Shown one piece after another: positions 1-6,335 of a stretch of 7,381 bases of DNA (positions are counted from its first letter, which is position 1; every line of letters begins with the position of its first letter). A program made the translations under genes and the position numbers. Under the pieces are notes generated by a model. That model did no database searches and was not told the DNA's origin. It saw only the letters and a program-made list of their open reading frames with translations. The stretch is from contig CANONE010000110.1 in NCBI GenBank assembly GCA_947567585.1, positions 1 to 7,381 of the forward strand, given 5' to 3'. The DNA is from an uncultured Clostridia bacterium. Lineage in GTDB: Bacteria > Bacillota > Clostridia > Oscillospirales > Acutalibacteraceae.

Positions 1-917
1 GCGTTCATGTTTTCGTCCGTCATCCGCACGGCGGTGATTTGATTATTGGCGTAGGTTTTGTAGTAATAGACGCCCCGGGTGGCGTTGGCACAGCAGGCGT
101 ACGTAGTAATATTGCACTGGTTGTCTTCCAGCACCGAGGCCCCCCGCACAATGGAAACGCCGTCCAGTATATGGAAAAACTGGGCGACAGAGCTGGCCTC
201 ATCCTGCCCGCACACGGAATTCGCCTTGTAAAAACAGGCCCGGATAAACCGGGAGGTAGGCGAGTCGTCCCCCGGCAGGCCAATAGCCCCCATCCCGCCG
301 CCATAGGGCCGGAGCTCCAGGGCTTTGGAAAAGCGGTTCTGCGCCGGCCGGCAGGAAAGGTTCATATAGGTGTTCAAATTCATCTGATGAAAGGGGAAGT
401 CGGGGTTATTGGTCAGCACCCCCGCCGGATTGTCATAGATGTGAAAACCCGTTTGGGTCTGTTCCACCACCAGCGAGTCTTTTCCGTCGCTGATCATCCA
501 ATGCAAGTCTGATAAAGGCGCCTTTTCCGAAAAGGCTGTGTCCGTCAAATGGACCCGCTCCAACTCCCGCCGCAGCTCCCGCAGGGTGGCAAAGTTCCCC
601 ATGGCCCAGGGGATCAGCTCAAAAGGGGCCAGGTTCAGCCTGCCGGGCTCTGCCGGCGTATAGCGGGCGTTCCCGGGGAAGTTCAGCCCCGCGATAGACA
701 AGCCCTTTTCGTTGGTAGCCTCGGCGTACAGCGGGTACCCGCCCGCAACCGTAGCCATGCCGATCATCGCGTACCAGGTTTCAAAGCCTTCCCCCGACTT
801 TAAGGAAAACGTATAGTTGCGCGGCGTTACCACCACCCGTTCTCCAAACCGGTACTCCAGGTCCAGCGTCCGCCCGAAATAAACGTCTTGGGTCTTCATG
901 GAAATACAGGTACACAT
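1..917 (-). CDS. bsh: Bile salt hydrolase (choloylglycine hydrolase), 3' end cut by window edge
   Basis: Cytoplasmic N-terminal-nucleophile hydrolase that cleaves the amide bond of glycine- or taurine-conjugated bile acids. The minus frame is open from ATG 917-915 to the window edge: 305 codons of a family usually about 325-330 residues long, so only the last 20 or so are missing. It starts MCTCIS; removal of Met exposes the nucleophile Cys2. Active-site residues align with the Clostridium perfringens enzyme as I recall it: R16 and D19 (FGRTLD), N79 (AGLNFPG), N170 (VLTNNP) and R223 (PTSRFIR). N79 in AGLNF favours bile salt hydrolase over penicillin V acylase, which has Tyr there. No signal peptide is seen. 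AGGGG at 930-926 lies 8 nt before the ATG. ATG 899 is a poorer start because it would lose Cys2. It is separated from the upstream flippase by about 200 bp and a hairpin, so it is probably its own transcript. Glycine versus taurine preference cannot be read from the sequence. Confidence 0.95.
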   Translation of the reverse strand, partial: MCTCISMKTQDVYFGRTLDLEYRFGERVVVTPRNYTFSLKSGEGFETWYAMIGMATVAGGYPLYAEATNEKGLSIAGLNFPGNARYTPAEPGRLNLAPFELIPWAMGNFATLRELRRELERVHLTDTAFSEKAPLSDLHWMISDGKDSLVVEQTQTGFHIYDNPAGVLTNNPDFPFHQMNLNTYMNLSCRPAQNRFSKALELRPYGGGMGAIGLPGDDSPTSRFIRACFYKANSVCGQDEASSVAQFFHILDGVSIVRGASVLEDNQCNITTYACCANATRGVYYYKTYANNQITAVRMTDENMN

Positions 918-951
918 ACAATCCGCCCCTTTGCCTTGCAAACTACAATCT

Positions 952-980
952 GCTATCTTTTTCTTTTTATAGTATGACAA
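952..980 (-). promoter_or_regulatory. Candidate promoter for bsh (weak)
   Basis: Reading the minus strand, TTGTCA (980-975, five of six matches to the -35 consensus) is followed after 17 bp by GATAGC (957-952, three of six matches to the -10). This would start transcription about 30 nt before the bsh ATG. The -10 is poor. An AT-rich stretch in the spacer (TACTATAAA) could instead supply a -10 without a good -35. Confidence 0.3.
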
Positions 981-1096
981 GCTGGGAATAGGATATTCTT
1001 TGGAAAGCGTTTTATCTCACGGCCGCGGAATTTCCGCCCGCCTTTATAAAGAGGCCGCCCCGGCTCTGAACGGCGCCGCGCCGGGAAAGAAACGTC

Positions 1097-1126
1097 AGGC
1101 TTCCGGGATATCAGGTCCGGAAGCCT
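1097..1126 (-). terminator. GC-rich hairpin at the flippase stop codon, probable terminator
   Basis: AGGCTTCCGG (1097-1106) and CCGGAAGCCT (1117-1126) form a perfect 10-bp inverted repeat with a 10-nt loop. On the minus strand it begins within the flippase stop codon (TAG 1127-1125) and is followed by GACGTTTCTTTC, a broken T tract. Position and stem strength suggest termination of the flippase transcript before bsh. The weak T tract leaves room for partial read-through or a 3'-end stabilising role. Confidence 0.55.
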
Positions 1127-2777
1127 ACATTCTCCGCATATGTTTTCCCTGGCCAGGCTTTACGGGGCGCGCCCTGCGCTCCATGTGCCGGGGCTTAAAC
1201 TTCCGCTTGACCCGCAGCAGGCGGGCCAGAGTCTCGCCTTTTGGCAGCATGGCCACATCGTCATAGGTTACCGCTTTAAAGGCCACTACGCACACGCCGT
1301 ATACGGCCACGGCCACCGCGATGGCCGGGATCACCGCCAGCCTCTGGGGCAAAACCGCGCAAAGGCCCGCGTATGCTCCGTAGGATACCGCGCCCATCAC
1401 GCCGGAAGCCGCCAAAATGGGCATGGAGGTAAGTATAATCCCGTCCATGCTGGGAAGGGTTTCCCGGATGGCCAGCAGGTTCAGCACCATAATCAGAAAA
1501 TAGGAGACCACCGTGCTGATGGCCGAGCCCATGACATTGATTTCCGGAATAGCCGTGAGAAAATAGGACAGCACAATCTTTAGTATCCCGCCTACGGCCA
1601 TATCGATGACCGGCCGGGTCGTCCGCCCAAAGGACTGCAAAATGGCGTTGGTGGTAAGCAGCGTGCTGTTAAAGGCGATAGCCGTGGCCAGCACTCCCAA
1701 AAGCCTGGCCGCGCCTGCAGCGGCCTGGGGGTTGTTGAAAAGCAGCAGCCCGCAGATAGGCTCCGCGAAAACGGACATGCCCACGCTGGCGGGAATGGAG
1801 ATAATCAGCGTCACCCGCATAGAGATAGAGGAGATGTGGTAGACGGAGTTTCTATCCCCGGAAACAATGGCCCCGGAAAGCACCGGCAGCAGGCTGGTGG
1901 AAATAGGCACCACAAAGGCCGTGGGCAAGTCAAAAAATTTTCTGGCATGGCCCAGCACCCCGCTGAACCAGTCCGCCTGCTCCTGCAGGAGCCCCGCTCC
2001 TATCATCATCCGGTCCATCAAAACAGCGCTGTCGATAAAGTCCAGAACGCTGAGGAAGCAGGAACCCAGGGTAATCGGTATGGCAAAGCGCGCCAGGGCC
2101 AACAGCAGGTCCTTTTTAGCAGGCGTAGGCCCGCTGTCCGGCGGCAGAGCCCGGTCCTTTCGCTTTTGCCGGAGCTTGTACGCCGTCAGATACAGAGTCC
2201 CCAGTCCGGAACTAATGGATACCCCCGCAATGGCCCCCACGGCGGCCAAAGTGTCGTCGCCAAACTTGTTGACAATGTAGGCCGCCAGCCCCACGCCGAT
2301 AGCCACCTTTGTGACAGCCTCAATAACCTGGGACAGGGCGGTAGGCGTCATATTGGAGCGCCCTTGAAAGTAGCCGCGTAACGCGGAGGTGACAGAGATA
2401 AAGAAGGTAGTAGGGGCCAGAGCCCGAATGGTCCCGGCGGCCCCCGGCTTGTGCAGCATCCGCGCAATCTCATGGGGGAACAGAAGCATCACAAGGCTTC
2501 CCAGCGCGCCAATTCCGAAAAACAGCCAGAACGCTACGGAAAACACCTGGTCCGCCTCTTTCCGGCAGTTTCGGGCATAGGCGGTGCTCACCATCCGGGA
2601 GACCGCAATAGGCAGTCCCGCAGTGGAAAGCATTAAAAATATAGTGAATATATCATATGCCCCATAAAAATAGGACATGCCTTCCGCACTGATGAAATTA
2701 GCCAGCGGGATAGAGAACAACAGCCCCAGCAGCTTCACCAGCAGGGTAGAGGCGGAAAGAATCGCCGCGCCTTTCAT
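1125..2777 (-). CDS. MurJ/SpoVB-family lipid-linked oligosaccharide flippase
   Basis: Integral membrane protein of 550 residues in the MOP/MATE-like superfamily. Members such as Bacillus YtgP (MurJ) and SpoVB move lipid II or related undecaprenyl-linked precursors across the cytoplasmic membrane for peptidoglycan, spore cortex or polysaccharide synthesis. Visible support: the N-terminal KGAAIL..VKLLGLLFSIPL signature (residues 2-26), GLPIAVSRMVS (about 54-64), the family hallmark LRGYFQGRSNMTPTALSQVIE (about residues 133-153), evenly spaced hydrophobic segments consistent with about 14 helices, and a basic C-terminal tail (VKRKFKPRHMERRARPVKPG). The length fits YtgP (about 544) better than SpoVB (about 518), but the exact substrate cannot be assigned. 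The annotated start is the first in-frame ATG. It lacks a well-spaced Shine-Dalgarno, and family-like residues (EKKNGF) are encoded just upstream, so the true start may be earlier and non-AUG. Transcribed divergently from csoR. Confidence 0.9.
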   Translation of the reverse strand: MKGAAILSASTLLVKLLGLLFSIPLANFISAEGMSYFYGAYDIFTIFLMLSTAGLPIAVSRMVSTAYARNCRKEADQVFSVAFWLFFGIGALGSLVMLLFPHEIARMLHKPGAAGTIRALAPTTFFISVTSALRGYFQGRSNMTPTALSQVIEAVTKVAIGVGLAAYIVNKFGDDTLAAVGAIAGVSISSGLGTLYLTAYKLRQKRKDRALPPDSGPTPAKKDLLLALARFAIPITLGSCFLSVLDFIDSAVLMDRMMIGAGLLQEQADWFSGVLGHARKFFDLPTAFVVPISTSLLPVLSGAIVSGDRNSVYHISSISMRVTLIISIPASVGMSVFAEPICGLLLFNNPQAAAGAARLLGVLATAIAFNSTLLTTNAILQSFGRTTRPVIDMAVGGILKIVLSYFLTAIPEINVMGSAISTVVSYFLIMVLNLLAIRETLPSMDGIILTSMPILAASGVMGAVSYGAYAGLCAVLPQRLAVIPAIAVAVAVYGVCVVAFKAVTYDDVAMLPKGETLARLLRVKRKFKPRHMERRARPVKPGQGKHMRRM

Positions 2778-2857
2778 AAACCCGTTTTTCTTTTCTCCAG
2801 CCGTGCCGCCGCCCCCTTTCTTTCTCGCTGAGATTAGTTTTTTGCTTTTATTTGTTA

Positions 2858-2886
2858 ATTATAACAAAGAATCCTTTAAAACGCAA
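2858..2886 (-). promoter_or_regulatory. Probable promoter of the flippase gene
   Basis: On the minus strand TTGCGT (2886-2881) is followed after 17 bp by a perfect TATAAT (2863-2858). The -35 matches only three of six consensus bases but spacing and -10 are ideal and the flanks are AT-rich. The start would fall near 2851, about 75 nt before ATG 2777. Its -35 is about 45 bp from the csoR -35, so the two promoters are back to back but do not overlap. Confidence 0.6.
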
Positions 2887-2930
2887 GGAGCAAGTCCGGC
2901 CGTTCCTTTGGGGGCCGCTGGATTTTTCTC

Positions 2931-2959
2931 TTGACAAATACCCGAGGGGGGTATATAAT
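2931..2959 (+). promoter_or_regulatory. Consensus promoter of the csoR-copA operon
   Basis: TTGACA (2931-2936) and TATAAT (2954-2959), both perfect consensus hexamers, are separated by exactly 17 bp. The spacer is almost entirely filled by the first CsoR operator, and the predicted start (about 2966-2968) lies in the second. This is an intrinsically strong sigma-A-type promoter placed so that repressor binding would block it completely. Confidence 0.92.
2937..2956 (+). promoter_or_regulatory. CsoR operator 1 (between -35 and -10)
   Basis: Pseudo-palindrome ATACCC (2938-2943) / GGGTAT (2949-2954) with a 5-bp G-rich centre. It resembles the known CsoR boxes with TACCC, a G-tract and GGGTA, such as that of Bacillus subtilis copZA. 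It lies in the promoter spacer and reaches into the -10, so bound CsoR should exclude RNA polymerase. The assignment is strengthened by the csoR gene directly downstream. Confidence 0.88.
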
Positions 2960-2962
2960 CAT

Positions 2963-2982
2963 AATACCCAAGGGGGGTATAT
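2963..2982 (+). promoter_or_regulatory. CsoR operator 2 (over the transcription start)
   Basis: ATACCC (2964-2969) / GGGTAT (2975-2980), a second copy of the operator differing from the first at one base in 20 (A for G at the centre). Centre-to-centre distance is 26 bp. It covers the expected transcription start. A tandem pair suggests tight or cooperative autoregulation of csoR and copA by copper. Confidence 0.86.
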
Positions 2983-3013
2983 TCCCGCACGGTTGGGAAA
3001 GACTGTTCCAGGG

Positions 3014-3044
3014 CGTGTTCGCTACTCAGTTTTTTGTGAACACG
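3014..3044 (+). other. Inverted repeat in the csoR 5' leader
   Basis: CGTGTTC (3014-3020) and GAACACG (3038-3044) are exact complements separated by 17 nt that include a run of six T. The repeat lies in the leader between promoter and csoR ribosome binding site. It could fold as a leader hairpin or bind a protein; nothing in the sequence decides this, and a 7-bp match may be chance. Confidence 0.3.
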
Positions 3045-3071
3045 ATTAAAAACAGGGGGAGGGAAGGAAAG

Positions 3072-3368
3072 ATGGGGTGTGAAAATTGTCATAAAACCCG
3101 GGAACGCTCCGAAGAGGAATACCGGCTTTTGTGCAACCGGCTGAGCCGGATTGAAGGGCAGATTCGGGGAATCCGGGGTATGCTGGAGAAGGACGCGTAC
3201 TGTGTCGATATCCTCTCCCAGGCCGCCGCCGCCAACGCCGCTTTAAACGCCTTTTCCCGAGAGCTGCTGGTTCAGCACCTGCGCACCTGCGTAGCCCGGG
3301 ATCTGAAAGCCGGCGACGACAGCACCGTAGACGAACTGGCCGCCGCCCTACAGAAGCTAATGAAATAA
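3072..3368 (+). CDS. csoR: Copper-sensing transcriptional repressor CsoR
   Basis: Small all-helical repressor of 98 residues (CsoR/RcnR family, DUF156). It represses copper efflux genes and leaves DNA on binding Cu(I). Family core NRLSRIEGQIRGIRGMLEKDAYC (residues 22-44) is present. The Cu(I) ligand triad is complete: C44 (in DAYCVDIL), H69 and C73 (QHLRTC), matching Cys45-His70-Cys74 of B. subtilis CsoR. This points to copper rather than the nickel, sulfide or formaldehyde-sensing relatives. The N-terminus also has C3 and C6-H7 (CENCH), outside the ligand set. The ATG at 3072 is chosen because GGAGG (3058-3062) lies 9 nt upstream and the product then has the usual length; earlier in-frame starts would fall in the promoter. 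First gene of the operon with copA, 138 bp apart, and autoregulated through two operators. Confidence 0.95.
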   Translation: MGCENCHKTRERSEEEYRLLCNRLSRIEGQIRGIRGMLEKDAYCVDILSQAAAANAALNAFSRELLVQHLRTCVARDLKAGDDSTVDELAAALQKLMK

Positions 3369-3436
3369 AGCGAAATCTCCCGCGTCAAGCCAAAAGCAAG
3401 GATTAAAAAATGCAAAGAAAAAATTTTTTGAAGATT

Positions 3437-3470
3437 GTTAAGGGACTTTTTTACAAAAAAGTCCCTTAAC
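3437..3470 (+). repeat. 34-bp near-perfect palindrome between csoR and copA
   Basis: GTTAAGGGACTTTTTT (3437-3452) and AAAAAAGTCCCTTAAC (3455-3470) are exact complements over 16 bp with only AC between them. No T tract follows on the plus strand (CCGCCGGAGG comes next), so it is not a standard terminator for csoR. It is preceded by a second small palindrome, AAAAAATTTTTT (3418-3429), whose runs could pair with it alternatively. It may be a dispersed palindromic repeat, an mRNA-processing or stabilising stem, or a partial attenuator setting the csoR:copA ratio. The element ends 20 nt before the copA ribosome binding site. Confidence 0.75.
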
Positions 3471-3506
3471 CCGCCGGAGGCGGTCTTAAAAAGGAGGTAC
3501 CCGACC

Positions 3507-6029
3507 ATGAAACAATACACCGTGACCGGCATGACCTGCGCCGCGTGCAGCGCCCGGGTGGAAAAGGCGGTGGGAAAACTGCCCGGGGTAACGGCCTGCT
3601 CCGTCAGCCTTTTGACCAACTCCATGGGGGTGGAAGGCAGCGCCACGCCGGAAGAGATCGTCTCGGCGGTAGAGGCCGCCGGATATGGCGCCGCTGAAAA
3701 GGGCGCGGCCGCCCCCCAGGCACAGGGGGAACGGGCCTCTGAAAGCTTGGAGGACAAGGAATCGCCAAAGCTGAAAAAGCGGCTGCTCTGGTCCCTGGGC
3801 TTTCTCATTGTGCTGATGTACTTTTCTATGGGCCACATGATGTGGGGCTGGCCTGTGCCTGGCCCGCTGGAAGGGAACCATGTGGCCATGGGGCTCGTCC
3901 AGCTGCTGCTCACCGGGGCCATTATGGTGATCAACCAGCGGTTCTTTATCAGCGGCTTCCAGAGCCTCTGGCATCGCTCCCCCAACATGGACACCTTGGT
4001 GGCCTTGGGCGCTACCGCGGCCTTTGCCTACAGTACCTACGCCCTGTTCGCCATGACGGAGGCCCAGCTTCGGGGAGACGGCGCGGCGGTTATGCGCTAT
4101 ATGATGGAGCTGTATTTTGAATCCGCCGGCATGATCCTTACCCTGATTACCGTAGGCAAAATGCTGGAGGCCCGCTCCAAGGGCCGGACCACCGACGCGC
4201 TGAAGAGCTTGATGGACCTGGCCCCCAAGACCGCCGCTTTGCTCCGGGAGGGTACGGAAGAGCAGGTACCCATTGAACAGGTGCAGCCAGGGGACCTGTT
4301 CGTGGTGCGGCCCGGGGAGAATATTCCTGTGGACGGCCTCGTTGTGGAAGGGGAAAGCGCGGTGGATGAGTCGGCGCTGACAGGGGAGAGCGTCCCTGTA
4401 GATAAGGCCCCTGGATGCCAGGTTTCCGCCGCCACCCTGAACCGCTCAGGATTTTTAAAGTGCCGGGCCACCCGGGTGGGCCAAGACACCACATTGTCTC
4501 AGATTATACAGATGGTCAGCGACGCGGCGGCGACAAAGGCCCCTATCGCCAAGGTGGCCGACAAGGTTTCCGGGGTGTTCGTGCCCGCCGTCATTGCCAT
4601 TGCTGTGGCAACCACTGCCGTCTGGCTGCTTTTAGGGCAGGGCTTCGGCTACGCGCTGGCCCGGGGCATCTCGGTTTTGGTGATTAGCTGCCCTTGCGCC
4701 CTGGGGCTTGCCACCCCCGTGGCCATTATGGTGGGCAATGGTTTGGGGGCAAAAAACGGCATCCTCTTTAAAACCGCCGTCTCCCTGGAAGCCGCTGGAC
4801 GTACGGAGATCATTGCCCTGGATAAGACCGGTACCATCACCAGCGGCCAGCCCAAGGTCACGGACCTGGTTCCCGTTTCCCCCTTGGACGAGGACACCCT
4901 TTTGGCACTGGCCGCCAGTTTAGAGGCTCCCTCCGAGCACCCCTTGGCTTCCGCTATTGTGGAGGAGGCTAAAAGCCGGAATCTTCCCTCTCAGCCTATC
5001 GCCGGCTTTCAGGCGGTTCATGGCCGGGGCGTGCGGGGAACCATTGGGAAAACCGCTTTCATCGGCGGCAACCAGGCCATGCTGGAAGAGGCCGGGATAT
5101 CTTTAGGAGAGCTGGCCGCCCGGTCTGAAGCTCTGGCAGCCCAGGGAAAAACCCCCATGTTTTTTGCCGACGAAGCCAAAAAGCAGGTTTTGGGCGTGGT
5201 AGCTGTGGCGGATGTCATCAAGGAGGACAGCCCGGAGGCTATCCGGGAACTGCAAAACATGGGGATGCGGGTGGTAATGCTCACCGGCGACAACCGGCGC
5301 ACCGCGGAGGCCATCGGAGCCCAGGCGGGGGTGGACGAGGTCGTTGCCGGAGTGCTGCCAGACGGCAAGGAAAGCGTGATCCGGCAGCTTCGGGAGCAGG
5401 GGAAGGTCGCCATGGTAGGCGACGGCATCAACGACGCCCCGGCTCTGACCCGGGCCGACACGGGCATTGCCATTGGCGCCGGTACAGACGTTGCCATTGA
5501 CGCGGCGGATGTGGTGCTGATGCACAGCCGCCTGTCCGACGTCCCCGCGGCCATCCGCCTGAGCCGGGCCACGCTGCGGAACATCCACCAGAACCTTTTC
5601 TGGGCTTTCTTTTACAACACGGTGGGGATCCCCCTGGCAGCGGGGCTTTTCATCCCCTTTGGGCTGACGCTGAACCCCATGTTCGGCGCGGCCGCCATGA
5701 GCTTGTCCAGCTTCTGCGTGGTGTCCAATGCCCTGCGGCTGAACCTTTTTAAGCTACGGGACAGCCGCCATGACAGAAAGATTCACCATATGAAACCCAT
5801 TTCTAAGGAGGAAACAACCATGGAAAAAACCCTGAAAGTCCAAGGCATGATGTGCGGCCACTGCGAAGCCCGGGTGAAAAAGGCCCTGGAGGCTATCCCG
5901 GAGGTGCAGGCCGCCCAGGTAAGCCACGAGGCCGGCACGGCGGTTGTCACACTCACCGCCGCTGTGGCTGACAACATTCTAAAAGAGGCTGTTGAAGCCC
6001 AGGACTACCAAGTGCTGTCGGTGGAGTAA
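3507..6029 (+). CDS. copA: Cu(I)-exporting P1B-type ATPase CopA with C-terminal CopZ-like domain
   Basis: Membrane pump of 840 residues that uses ATP to export Cu(I). Order of parts: N-terminal metal-binding domain (about 3-65) with GMTCAAC (C11, C14); helices about 93-113, 121-142, 163-184 and 198-220; actuator TGE (292-294); helices about 356-377 and 383-408 with the ion-binding CPC (395-397); phosphorylated D439 in DKTGT; HP (478-479); GDGINDAP (638-645); helices about 697-718 and 721-743 carrying Y703-N704 and M731..S734-S735, the P1B-1 copper signature; then a polar linker and a second metal-binding domain (772-840, C783 and C786). The ATG at 3507 follows AAGGAGG (3491-3497) by 9 nt. An upstream in-frame extension would run through the palindrome and is not credible. 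Transcribed with csoR. The unusual point is the C-terminal domain, which has its own ribosome binding site and ATG. Confidence 0.95.
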   Translation: MKQYTVTGMTCAACSARVEKAVGKLPGVTACSVSLLTNSMGVEGSATPEEIVSAVEAAGYGAAEKGAAAPQAQGERASESLEDKESPKLKKRLLWSLGFLIVLMYFSMGHMMWGWPVPGPLEGNHVAMGLVQLLLTGAIMVINQRFFISGFQSLWHRSPNMDTLVALGATAAFAYSTYALFAMTEAQLRGDGAAVMRYMMELYFESAGMILTLITVGKMLEARSKGRTTDALKSLMDLAPKTAALLREGTEEQVPIEQVQPGDLFVVRPGENIPVDGLVVEGESAVDESALTGESVPVDKAPGCQVSAATLNRSGFLKCRATRVGQDTTLSQIIQMVSDAAATKAPIAKVADKVSGVFVPAVIAIAVATTAVWLLLGQGFGYALARGISVLVISCPCALGLATPVAIMVGNGLGAKNGILFKTAVSLEAAGRTEIIALDKTGTITSGQPKVTDLVPVSPLDEDTLLALAASLEAPSEHPLASAIVEEAKSRNLPSQPIAGFQAVHGRGVRGTIGKTAFIGGNQAMLEEAGISLGELAARSEALAAQGKTPMFFADEAKKQVLGVVAVADVIKEDSPEAIRELQNMGMRVVMLTGDNRRTAEAIGAQAGVDEVVAGVLPDGKESVIRQLREQGKVAMVGDGINDAPALTRADTGIAIGAGTDVAIDAADVVLMHSRLSDVPAAIRLSRATLRNIHQNLFWAFFYNTVGIPLAAGLFIPFGLTLNPMFGAAAMSLSSFCVVSNALRLNLFKLRDSRHDRKIHHMKPISKEETTMEKTLKVQGMMCGHCEARVKKALEAIPEVQAAQVSHEAGTAVVTLTAAVADNILKEAVEAQDYQVLSVE
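5805..5811 (+). promoter_or_regulatory. Internal Shine-Dalgarno for in-frame CopZ start
   Basis: AAGGAGG, identical to the copA ribosome binding site, lies inside the copA reading frame and 8 nt before an in-frame ATG (5820-5822). In the long frame it is read as the linker Lys-Glu-Glu. Both match and spacing are optimal. Confidence 0.75.
5820..6029 (+). CDS. copZ: CopZ-like copper chaperone, probable internal in-frame product of copA
   Basis: Starting at the in-frame ATG 5820 the last 69 codons encode a complete heavy-metal-associated domain, MEKTLKVQGMMCGHCEAR..., with the Cu(I)-binding MxCGHC (C12 and C15 of the short product; 783 and 786 of the long one). The length equals a free-standing CopZ (about 69 residues). 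There is no stop codon between the end of the ATPase (about residue 745) and this ATG, so the domain is also fused to CopA. The linker DNA reads like an old intergenic spacer kept open. I infer two products: a CopA-CopZ fusion and soluble CopZ that carries Cu(I) to the pump or to CsoR. Production of the short form is not shown by sequence alone; the domain might act only as part of CopA. Confidence 0.62.
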   Translation: MEKTLKVQGMMCGHCEARVKKALEAIPEVQAAQVSHEAGTAVVTLTAAVADNILKEAVEAQDYQVLSVE

Positions 6030-6223
6030 GCATCTTTAAGTCCGGAGGGCTCCGCCTTGCGGCCTGTAACCATTTGAAGAAGGCCACGGCGCTTGCCGAG
6101 CGAAAAAGAAAAAAGGCCGCGGATTAAGGGCGTTGCCATAAGAAAACATGGAAAACCCCAGTAAAATCAATGTTTTTTAAGGGCAGCGGAAAACGGGGCG
6201 GCGCAAACAAGTGAACAACAGCA
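6030..6223 (+). other. Non-coding spacer between copA and the conjugative remnant
   Basis: No credible gene. It contains a short CGGAG/CTCCG hairpin soon after the copA stop (about 6044-6055), a purine-rich A tract (6104-6115), and AGAAAACAT (6141-6149) opposite ATGTTTTTT (6170-6178), a weak 9-bp stem ending in T6 that could terminate copA. The left end of the conjugative element should lie in or near this stretch, but I recognise no attachment site, integrase or direct repeat. Confidence 0.45.
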
Positions 6224-6263
6224 CAGAAAACGGGCGATGTCGGCAAGACACCGCCCGTTTCTG
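6224..6263 (+). other. Long stem-loop upstream of the RepA start
   Basis: CAGAAAACGGGCG (6224-6236) pairs with CGCCCGTTTCTG (6252-6263) with one bulged A, and the inner TGTC/GACA (6238-6241/6247-6250) extends the stem over a GGCAA loop. It is followed 10 nt later by a terminator hairpin. It probably belongs to the leader region of the conjugative element; its function is unknown. Confidence 0.55.
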
Positions 6264-6273
6264 CGTCCCGGTC

Positions 6274-6310
6274 AACGCCGCAGATTTTGAAAAAGTCTGT
6301 GGCGTTTTTT
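6274..6310 (+). terminator. Intrinsic terminator upstream of the RepA remnant
   Basis: AACGCCGCAGA (6274-6284) pairs with TCTGTGGCGTT (6296-6306) over 11 bp with a single G-U pair, and T6 follows (6305-6310). This is a textbook rho-independent terminator on the plus strand. It would stop read-through from the copper operon into the element, or act as an attenuator in the element's leader, since the next start codon is only 26 nt away. Confidence 0.82.
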
Positions 6311-6335
6311 CATGCACCGAAAGGAGCGGAGAGCC

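Noticed and set aside
39..803. Two plus-strand open frames (39-512 and 549-803).
   Set aside because: Both lie antisense to the bile salt hydrolase, whose catalytic residues and continuous minus frame are unambiguous.
985..999. Small inverted repeat GAATA/TATTC upstream of bsh as an operator.
   Set aside because: Arms of 5 bp with a 3-nt centre are expected by chance and no regulator in the window is linked to it.
2938..2980. The repeated ATACCC..GGGTAT units considered as a repeat array or CRISPR-like element.
   Set aside because: There are only two copies, each a CsoR-type operator positioned on a promoter next to csoR.
2931..3071. N-terminal extension of csoR by about 47 residues.
   Set aside because: The extension would be coded by the promoter, the operators and the leader; the ATG at 3072 has a good GGAGG and gives the normal family length.
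3435..3506. An upstream in-frame extension of copA beginning at a TTG near 3429-3437.
   Set aside because: It would translate the palindrome and precede a perfectly placed AAGGAGG and ATG at 3507, where metal-domain homology starts.
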